A program made the position numbers and the translations under genes. This document shows, in pieces, positions 58,396 to 64,000 of a stretch of DNA of 64,000 bases. The DNA comes from Pseudomonas sp. GD03944. Lineage in GTDB: Bacteria > Pseudomonadota > Gammaproteobacteria > Pseudomonadales > Pseudomonadaceae. Every line of letters begins with the position of its first letter. Within the stretch, counting starts at the first letter, position 1. The stretch lies in contig NZ_JAOCAH010000012.1 of the NCBI RefSeq assembly GCF_029839275.1, positions 92,268 through 156,267 on the forward strand, read 5' to 3'. The notes below the pieces were generated by a model. That model was not told where the DNA came from, did not search any database, and saw only the letters and a list, made by a program, of their open reading frames with translations.

Positions 58396-58421
58396 GGTGG
58401 ACAAAAACAGCGTTGTCCACC
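58396..58421. repeat. GTAGGGTGG-family hairpin between cobF and the SH3 gene
   Basis: GGTGGACAA (58396-58404) pairs with TTGTCCACC (58413-58421) around an 8-base loop, then CCTACGG. It lies between two convergent genes and may act as a transcription barrier. It belongs to the same family as the elements at 55563 and 59163. Confidence 0.65.
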
Positions 58422-58438
58422 CTACGGTCTGGCCGTTG

Positions 58439-59089
58439 TTAAACGCCTATGTAGCTTCGTACCACCCATTCCTCATCAGCGCCTGCTGGCGAAATTCGCG
58501 CCCATTCGCCCATGAGTTCGTAAACGGCGAGTTTTTCTCCAAATACGAGTCTCCTTATGCGACTGGATGTACGGGAGGGCAATGCATAGGTGAATGCGGC
58601 ATCGGTTTGGGCATCTCCCCACGCGATGACTGCCTCTGGTTGAGAGAGATCGTATTTGAGCGGTGACCTGGCTGGCTGAGATGGGCTATGTGACGGCTGT
58701 GAAGTACTCAACGAGTGTCGAATTAGCCATTCATTCGGTTGACCAGGTTCGGAGATGCGTATCCAGTCACCAATCTGTTGATAAACCCGCACCATTTCAC
58801 CAAATGTCAGCCGCCTTAATCGTCGAGCGTTATGGGCAGGAGAGCTTACGGAATACGTGTCGTCATCTTGCACATACAAGCCGGACGTTGTTGAGGCTTC
58901 ATGGGGTTTAGCGGGAAGCTGTGTACGCACTGGCGGTGCGGGAGCCACATAGCTGGGTGTCCCAATGCGACACGTCTTGTTCCACGAAATACAGGAGTTA
59001 CCGCATGGCTGGCTGTTGCGGCAGTTTTTAGACCAGGCATCTGTGCTGAACAGGCCAAGTAAAGCCAGGGAGAGGGCGAGAGTTTTCAT
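58439..59089 (-). CDS. Secreted protein with tandem SH3-like repeats
   Basis: A 216-aa protein from ATG at 59089 (MKTLALSLALLGLFSTDAWS, signal peptide). A short cysteine-rich region follows (CRNSQPCGNSCISWNKTC). Two similar SH3-type units then appear: RRLTFGEMVRVYQQIGDWIR...NEWL and RRLVFGEKLAVYELMGEWAR...EEWV, each ending in a Trp. Such bacterial SH3 domains often bind peptidoglycan or partner peptides. The gene is visibly less GC-rich than its neighbours, suggesting transfer. Substrate and role are unknown. Confidence 0.75.
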   Translation of the reverse strand: MKTLALSLALLGLFSTDAWSKNCRNSQPCGNSCISWNKTCRIGTPSYVAPAPPVRTQLPAKPHEASTTSGLYVQDDDTYSVSSPAHNARRLRRLTFGEMVRVYQQIGDWIRISEPGQPNEWLIRHSLSTSQPSHSPSQPARSPLKYDLSQPEAVIAWGDAQTDAAFTYALPSRTSSRIRRLVFGEKLAVYELMGEWARISPAGADEEWVVRSYIGV

Positions 59090-59162
59090 GGCCAATCCGT
59101 AGCGCAGTGAAAGAAGGCACTAGGCTACTACTGGATGGCACATGCGAATAGTTGGAAGTAAG

Positions 59163-59193
59163 TAGGGTGGAAAACCGCGAAGCGTTTTCCACC
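59163..59193. repeat. GTAGGGTGG-family hairpin downstream of the TonB receptor gene
   Basis: GGTGGAAAAC (59166-59175) pairs perfectly with GTTTTCCACC (59184-59193) around CGCGAAGC, preceded by GTAG. It sits just after the TonB receptor stop on the minus strand and could serve as a weak terminator. Confidence 0.65.
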
Positions 59194-59222
59194 ACCAGCC
59201 CACGAGCCGTGCAAAGCCCGCG

Positions 59223-61364
59223 TTACAACCAACTCCACGACACCCCTGTATACACCCCAAACCCTTCGCCCGGCGTGGAGCGTGCCACGTCGGCGCCGTT
59301 GTCGTTGTAGCCAGGGGTGACGGTCGCCGCATAGCGTTTGTCGGTGAGGTTGCGCAGGTCGAGCCAGGTTTGCCAGTCGTCTTTCGGCGAGGCGTAACCC
59401 AGGGTGGCGCCGAAGGTGGCGTAGGCGTCGGCGTAGTAGGAGTTGGCGTAGTCCACCGCGACCTTGGAGGCGTACTGGGTGTTGAGGCCGGCGTAGAAGC
59501 CGCTCGGGTGGTCGTAGCGTAGTTCGGCCTGGTAGTAGTGACGGGGCAGGCCCGGCAGGCGTTTGTCGCCGAACTCATCGTCGTCGCGGTAGTGGAAGTC
59601 GCTGAAAGTGTAGGCCTGTCGCAGGCTCAGGGCGCCGGCCGCGCCGCCTTGCCACAGCGGGCTGGTCAGGCCGGCTTCGATACCCTGGTGCACGGTGGGG
59701 CTGGCGTTGGATTCGGCGAAGACGTTGTTCTCGATCTCGACGGTGAGCAGCTCGTGGCGCACCTGCGCGTAGTAGTAGGCCAGGTCCCAGGTACCGATGG
59801 CCGAGTCGCCACGGGCACCAATCTCGAAGGTGGTGGCGGTCTGGTTATCCAGCGAAATCGGCGCGCGCTGGCGGGCGTTGTACGGCTGGCCAGGCGCGGC
59901 GAAGCGCAGGGGCGAACTCCAGATCATCGACCAGGCGTGCGGCGGCTCCACGGAGCGGCTGATGTTGCCGTACAGCTGCACCTCGGGGTTGAGCTGGTAG
60001 CGCAGGCCGATACGGGGCGCGTAGTCCCAGGTGCTTTCGCTGAGCTTGTCGTCGTTGGCCGGCCAGGTCACCTGCACCTCACGGCGGGTATAGATCAGCG
60101 CCAGGCCGCTGGTCAGCCACAGGTCGGGGGCCAGCTCCAGTTCGTTGCTGACATGCAGCACGTTGTCCGAGCCCAGGTGCTCGTAAGCACGCATCAGGGT
60201 GCCGGCCGGGTAGACGGTGGTGTCCACGGTCATCGGCAGGGTGGCGTTCTCCCGGGACTTGCTGCTCGGCAGGGTGGTGGTGCTACGCAAACCCACGGTG
60301 GTGGTGCTGTCCAGGCCGAACAGGGTGTGCCGGCGGGTGTAGTTCAGCGTGGCGCTGACGTCGCTGTAGTCCACGCGGATGCGGTAGGCGCTGTCGCGGT
60401 AGGCGGTTTCGGCGAAGTCCATCGGGTAGTGGTGATAGGCCAGGCCGGCCACCAGGGTCGAGTCATCATCGATCTGCCAGGTGGTCTTATTGGCGATCCA
60501 GGTGCTGCCGGGCTGGTCGCGGTGGGCGTCGATGCGCAGGTTGTTGGCGGCCGCCGCGCGCGGGTCGTGCTCGATCTGCGCCTTGGTCAGGCGACCCGGA
60601 ATGTCGTGCTCGGTCTCGCGGTAGCGCAGGTAGAAACGCGTCTCCAGGCTCTCGTTGAAGCGGTAGCCGACATTGGCGGCGATGCCTTTGCCCTGGCCCG
60701 AAGAGTGATCCTGGTAGCCGTCGGTGTCGCTGTCGGTCAGGTTGATGTAGTAGTCGAAATCGCCCAGCACCTGGCCGGAGGTGATGCTGCGCTTCTGGTA
60801 GCCGCGGCTGCCCGCTTCGTAGCGCAGCTGCAGCTTGGGCGCGGTGTGGCCGGTGTGGGTGATGTAGTCGATGGCGCCGCCCAGGGCCAGCGAACCGCGG
60901 TCGAAGCCATTGGCGCCGCGCAGCACTTCGGCGCGACTTATCCACAGCGGCTCCAGCAGTTCGTAGGGCGTACCGCCAGGGCCGGTCAGCGGCAGGCCGT
61001 CGAGCATGATGTGGGTGCCGGAGGCGTGGGAGCCGGGGCCGCGATTGATGCCCGAGCCGCGCACGCTGATCTTCACCCCCTCGTTACCCGGCGATTGGGC
61101 GTAGACCCCGGGCTGGTAGGCCAGCACATCGGCGACGCCGGCCACGCGGCCTTCTTCCACCGTGGCCATGTCCACCACATTGGTGGCGCCCGGCACGCGC
61201 TTGAGCTGCTCGCGCGCGGCTTCCGTCTCGCTCAGCTGCGTGCCGCTGATCTGCACCGAATCCAGTTGCAACGGCTGCGCCGCCAGTGCGCCCTGGGCGG
61301 TCAGGCAGGCGAGCGCCAGCAGGGTGAGGCGGGCAGGCGGGAGGGAAAACGGCAGAGGCAGCAT
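59223..61364 (-). CDS. TonB-dependent outer-membrane receptor
   Basis: A 713-aa receptor from ATG at 61364 (MLPLPFSLPPARLTLLALAC); residues 1-30 are a signal peptide ending ALAA. A TonB-box-like LDSVQISGTQ follows, then the plug domain (about 45-170: GVADVLAYQPGVYAQSPG, VRGSGINRGPGSHASGTH) and a 22-strand barrel ending in the aromatic residue pattern TGVSWSWL. It resembles FecA/YncD-like receptors. The ligand is unknown; no cobalamin riboswitch precedes it, so a link with the nearby B12 genes is unproven. Confidence 0.9.
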   Translation of the reverse strand: MLPLPFSLPPARLTLLALACLTAQGALAAQPLQLDSVQISGTQLSETEAAREQLKRVPGATNVVDMATVEEGRVAGVADVLAYQPGVYAQSPGNEGVKISVRGSGINRGPGSHASGTHIMLDGLPLTGPGGTPYELLEPLWISRAEVLRGANGFDRGSLALGGAIDYITHTGHTAPKLQLRYEAGSRGYQKRSITSGQVLGDFDYYINLTDSDTDGYQDHSSGQGKGIAANVGYRFNESLETRFYLRYRETEHDIPGRLTKAQIEHDPRAAAANNLRIDAHRDQPGSTWIANKTTWQIDDDSTLVAGLAYHHYPMDFAETAYRDSAYRIRVDYSDVSATLNYTRRHTLFGLDSTTTVGLRSTTTLPSSKSRENATLPMTVDTTVYPAGTLMRAYEHLGSDNVLHVSNELELAPDLWLTSGLALIYTRREVQVTWPANDDKLSESTWDYAPRIGLRYQLNPEVQLYGNISRSVEPPHAWSMIWSSPLRFAAPGQPYNARQRAPISLDNQTATTFEIGARGDSAIGTWDLAYYYAQVRHELLTVEIENNVFAESNASPTVHQGIEAGLTSPLWQGGAAGALSLRQAYTFSDFHYRDDDEFGDKRLPGLPRHYYQAELRYDHPSGFYAGLNTQYASKVAVDYANSYYADAYATFGATLGYASPKDDWQTWLDLRNLTDKRYAATVTPGYNDNGADVARSTPGEGFGVYTGVSWSWL

Positions 61365-61597
61365 GCAAAGCTCCGTTGAGCGGACGGCGAATGTGTCTGA
61401 TGGAGGCGCGCGGGGATTGGTCACCGCAGCCGGTCGCTGCGCGGGACGGACCCTGCCCTGGCGTGCAACGAGGCGCGGCTGACTGTGTATAGGACTGCGG
61501 CGGATGGCGCAAGCGAGGCGGCGCCGGAAGGGGGAAACAGCTGGGGCAGAACGGGGAATGGCCCGGCAGCTACGCGGATCTGCCGGGCCGGGGTGAC

Positions 61598-62236
61598 TCA
61601 GGCGGCGGAGAAGAACGCGCTGATCGCGGCCTCTGCCGCTAAGCGGGCGTCGGCGGTCGCCTGTTCGCCCCTGGCGGTGCCTTCCACACAGAAGAAATGC
61701 AGGTCGTGCAGGCCAACCGTGCCCAGCGCGGCTTGCAGGTACGGGCGCAGGAAGTCTGGCTGGCGCGCTTGCTCGCCGCTGATCAGGCCACCCGAGGACA
61801 CCGCCACGTACACCGGGCGGTCGCGCAGCAGGCCGACCTTGCCTTGGGGCGTGCCGTTGAAGGTCACGCGAACGCGCACCACGTGGTCGACCCAGGACTT
61901 GAGCGCCGACGGCACGGTGTAGTTGTGCATCGGCGTGGCGATCAGCAGCACGTCGGCCTCGTCGAGCTGGCGGATCAGCGCATCGGAACGCTGCAGCGTG
62001 CTGCCCGGTTCGCCCTGGGCGCTAGCGGTTGGCGTGGCCAGGGCCACGGCATAGGCGGTGTCCACATGGGGCAGGTCGTTGAGGTCGACATCCTGCAGCT
62101 CCAGGGCTCGGCCGCCGTGCTGCGCGGCCAGGCCGTCGAGCACCCGTTGTGACAGGCGCAGGCTTTCCGAGTCGGCGCCGCGCGGGCTGCTGGCGAGCCG
62201 AAGCACGCGAAGGGGAGTGGTCATGGTCATGGTCAT
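61598..62236 (-). CDS. azoR: FMN-dependent NADH-azoreductase
   Basis: Flavodoxin-fold quinone/azo reductase, 212 aa. The FMN-phosphate loop is LRLASSPRGADSESLRLSQ, and the conserved TPMHNYTVPSALKSWVDHVV marks the AzoR family. Three ATG codons occur in a GGTCAT triplet repeat (62236, 62230, 62224); the first is taken because AGGGA lies just upstream. It ends a minus-strand group behind an AhpD-like gene and a LysR regulator, with 26 bases between it and the AhpD-like gene. Confidence 0.9.
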   Translation of the reverse strand: MTMTMTTPLRVLRLASSPRGADSESLRLSQRVLDGLAAQHGGRALELQDVDLNDLPHVDTAYAVALATPTASAQGEPGSTLQRSDALIRQLDEADVLLIATPMHNYTVPSALKSWVDHVVRVRVTFNGTPQGKVGLLRDRPVYVAVSSGGLISGEQARQPDFLRPYLQAALGTVGLHDLHFFCVEGTARGEQATADARLAAEAAISAFFSAA

Positions 62237-62262
62237 GGCTTCCCTGAAAGTGGAGGACAGCG

Positions 62263-62742
62263 TCAGGCCAGGTTGGCCTTGGTCAGGCCGAACTGCTTGT
62301 CGGCGGAGCCCGGCACGTTGCGGAAGGCCACGTTGAGGCGGTTCCAGCCGTTGATGGCGACGACCATGAACGACAGGTCGGACAGCTCCTGTTCGGAGAA
62401 CTGCTCGCGCACGCTGGCATAGACGGCGTCGGACACGCCGAGCGGCGACAGGCTGGTCAAGGCTTCGGTCCATTCCAGGGCGGCGCGCTCGCGCTCGGAG
62501 AACAGCGGCGATTCGCGCCAGATGGCCACGTGGTGCAGGCGCAGCTCGCGTTCACCGCGGATCTTGCCTTCCTTCACGTGCATGTCGACGCAGAAGGCGC
62601 AGCCGTTGATCTGCGAGGCGCGCAGCATCACCAGGTGGGCCAGCTCGGCCAGGAACGGCGTCTTGTTCAGCAGCATGGAAAAATCCACGTACTTGGCAGA
62701 GGCCTGGGGCGAGAGGGAGAAGTAATCGAGGCGTTGGCTCAT
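62263..62742 (-). CDS. AhpD-like carboxymuconolactone decarboxylase family protein
   Basis: A 159-aa all-helical protein of the alkylhydroperoxidase D-like family. The redox motif CxxC with nearby His is complete: INGCAFCVDMHVKEG. The C-terminal half (FMVVAINGWNRLNVAFR) is typical of the subfamily found with azoreductases or quinone reductases. It probably acts in thiol-based peroxide or radical defence. It lies between a LysR regulator and azoR on the same strand. Confidence 0.88.
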   Translation of the reverse strand: MSQRLDYFSLSPQASAKYVDFSMLLNKTPFLAELAHLVMLRASQINGCAFCVDMHVKEGKIRGERELRLHHVAIWRESPLFSERERAALEWTEALTSLSPLGVSDAVYASVREQFSEQELSDLSFMVVAINGWNRLNVAFRNVPGSADKQFGLTKANLA

Positions 62743-62973
62743 GGGTTTTCATCCGTGTCTGGGTTGAGAAGAAACCGACGCCTCTGTGCGTGTGGCAGAA
62801 CTACCTGGCCCGGTGAAGGCGACTCTACGCACCGTCGGCTCGTCCACATAGATCCAATCCGGCACATTCGGATTGGTCCACTTTTCGGTGCCGGTGAATT
62901 GGCTCATTCGGTATAGCGCAGGACCAGCAACGCCCGCCACCGGCCGACTGCAAGGCTGGCCGGCGGCGATGCC

Positions 62974-63879
62974 CTAGGCCATGTCGCTCTGGCTGAATTC
63001 ATCGGCGAGGAAGTCGATCAGCGTGCGTACCGAGGGCAGCAGGCCGCGGCGCGACGGGAAGATCGCGTGGACGATGCCGCACTTGGGCGTCCAGCCCGGC
63101 AGCATTTCCACCAGGCGCCCGGCGGCCAGGTCGTCGCGCACGGCGACGCGCGGCAGGTGGGCAATGCCGACGCCCGCCACCGCACCGTGACACAGGGCGA
63201 TCAGGTCGTCGGTGACCATGCGCGGGGTGTGGGCGATCACCTGGCGCGCGTTGTCCGGGCCCAGCAGTTCCCACTGGTAATCACGTTGCGAGCCGCCCCA
63301 GTGCAGGCTGGGCAGATTGCCCAGGTCTTCGGGCTGGAAGTTGGCCGGCAGCTGCGCCAGGAAATCCGGGTGGCCGACCAGGCACTGGGTACTGGCGCCC
63401 AGCACCTTCATCACCATGTCGGTGTTTTCCAGCGGCGGAAAGCGCACCCGCAGGGCGATGTCAAAGCCCTCGTGGAGGATGTCGACCCGGCGGTTGGTGC
63501 TCTCGATGTACAGCTCCACCAGCGGGTACTTGATCATGTAGCGGGTCAGCATCGGCCCCACCCAGTGGTTGAGCAGCGTCGTGGGGCAGGCCAGGCGCAC
63601 CAGGCCGCGCGGCTCGCAGCGGTTGCGCTCGATCACTTCCGCCGCGCCTTCCGCTTCCACCCGCATAGCCACGCAGCGCTGGTAGTACGCCTGGCCGATC
63701 TCGGTGAGCGAGCAATGGCGGCTGGTGCGGTTCAGCAGGCGCACGCCGAGGCGCTCCTCCAGCTCGGTGATGCGGCGGCTGAGCTTGGACTTGGGCATGT
63801 CCAGCGCGCGGCCGGCGGCGGCGAAGCCACCGTGCTCCACCACCTGGGTGAAGTAGTAGAGGGAATTGAGGTCTTCCAC
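62974..63879 (-). CDS. LysR family transcriptional regulator
   Basis: A 301-aa regulator from GTG at 63879 (VEDLNSLYYFTQVVEHGGFA), chosen because GGAG lies eight bases upstream and the length is typical; a longer frame upstream is not conserved. The N-terminal HTH is GFAAAGRALDMPKSKLSRRI, and the C-terminal 210 residues form the ligand-binding domain (FDIALRVRFPPLENTDMVMK). It likely controls the downstream AhpD-like and azoR genes, an arrangement common for quinone- or azo-responsive LysR proteins. Confidence 0.9.
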   Translation of the reverse strand: MEDLNSLYYFTQVVEHGGFAAAGRALDMPKSKLSRRITELEERLGVRLLNRTSRHCSLTEIGQAYYQRCVAMRVEAEGAAEVIERNRCEPRGLVRLACPTTLLNHWVGPMLTRYMIKYPLVELYIESTNRRVDILHEGFDIALRVRFPPLENTDMVMKVLGASTQCLVGHPDFLAQLPANFQPEDLGNLPSLHWGGSQRDYQWELLGPDNARQVIAHTPRMVTDDLIALCHGAVAGVGIAHLPRVAVRDDLAAGRLVEMLPGWTPKCGIVHAIFPSRRGLLPSVRTLIDFLADEFSQSDMA

Positions 63880-64000
63880 TGATCGTTCTCCAAATGGAAC
63901 GCTAGAGGTGATTTTTGCTATCTGGTGCATCAAGGGTGTCGAATTTAATCTTTCCCACATGCAGCGACAACTGCACGGGAAAGACCCAATCAAGCCGAAG
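63880..64000. promoter_or_regulatory. Upstream region of the LysR gene
   Basis: The last 121 bases hold the LysR promoter and the window edge. No hexamer pair, operator or gene start is clear, apart from the GGAG ribosome binding site for the GTG at 63879. Confidence 0.25.

Noticed and set aside
59223..61364. TonB receptor as the B12 receptor BtuB
   Set aside because: It is about 100 residues longer than typical BtuB, looks closer to FecA/YncD-like proteins, and its leader lacks the cobalamin riboswitch blocks that are so clear at 50.1-50.5 kb.
62221..62236. GGTCAT triplet repeat as a regulatory tandem array
   Set aside because: It is only three units and encodes the Met-Thr start of AzoR; a simple start-codon repetition is the easier explanation.
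62749..62940. A 63-codon minus-strand frame between the AhpD-like and LysR genes
   Set aside because: No ribosome binding site, no recognisable domain, and composition like a non-coding spacer. It could be a remnant, but I cannot support a gene.

Overview
The window is about 64 kb of a GC-rich gammaproteobacterial chromosome spanning the replication origin of a Pseudomonas (sensu lato). The assignment rests on gene order: tag-(PNPOx)-lpxL-pilZ next to glyQS-gmhB-plsC, then gyrB-recF-dnaN-dnaA, rpmH-rnpA-yidD-yidC-mnmE, mnmG-rsmG-parA-parB, atpIBEFHAGDC and glmU-glmR-glmS. Species cannot be fixed from the sequence alone.

Left part (1-11.2 kb): a truncated MocR-type regulator divergent from an ectoine-type ABC importer (ehuBCDA), a PilZ protein, a tag-flavoprotein-lpxL operon on the minus strand, then glyQ-glyS, gmhB and a PlsC-type acyltransferase. 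Between plsC and gyrB (11.4-17.2 kb) sits a six-gene, tightly packed lipid operon resembling E. coli ynbABCD: CDP-alcohol phosphatidyltransferase, hydrolase-methyltransferase fusion, PAP2-tyrosine phosphatase fusion, a small membrane protein, an acyltransferase and a CDP-diglyceride synthase. It looks like a self-contained pathway for an unidentified phospholipid.

Origin core (17.2-32.7 kb): gyrB, recF, dnaN and dnaA run leftward and rpmH onward runs rightward. DnaA boxes and an AT-rich stretch lie between dnaA and rpmH. A second DnaA-box and AT-rich region lies upstream of mnmG. Two parS sites lie inside recF, and parAB completes the segregation module. The F1Fo ATP synthase operon (32.8-40 kb) has a recognisable sigma-70 promoter and terminator. 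Cell-wall precursor genes (glmU, a LysE-family exporter, glmR, glmS) follow, then a short hypothetical gene and an exported protein/lipoprotein pair of unknown function.

Cobalamin region (47.3-58.4 kb): two divergent cobalamin riboswitches. One precedes cbtB-cbtA-cobE-(putative nuclease)-cobM on the minus strand, the other cobW-cobN-chlD-cobF on the plus strand. The most striking detail is chlD: its AAA+ and vWA parts are in different frames, joined at an A AAA AAG slippery heptamer followed six bases later by a perfect 8-bp stem, the architecture of programmed -1 frameshifting. That would give both the small and medium cobaltochelatase subunits from one gene, to partner CobN.

Right end (58.4-64 kb): a lower-GC secreted SH3-repeat protein, a TonB-dependent receptor, and an azoreductase/AhpD-like/LysR group. 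Intergenic inverted repeats of REP type and of a GTAGGGTGG family are common in the right half. No tRNA, rRNA, insertion sequence or CRISPR array was seen.
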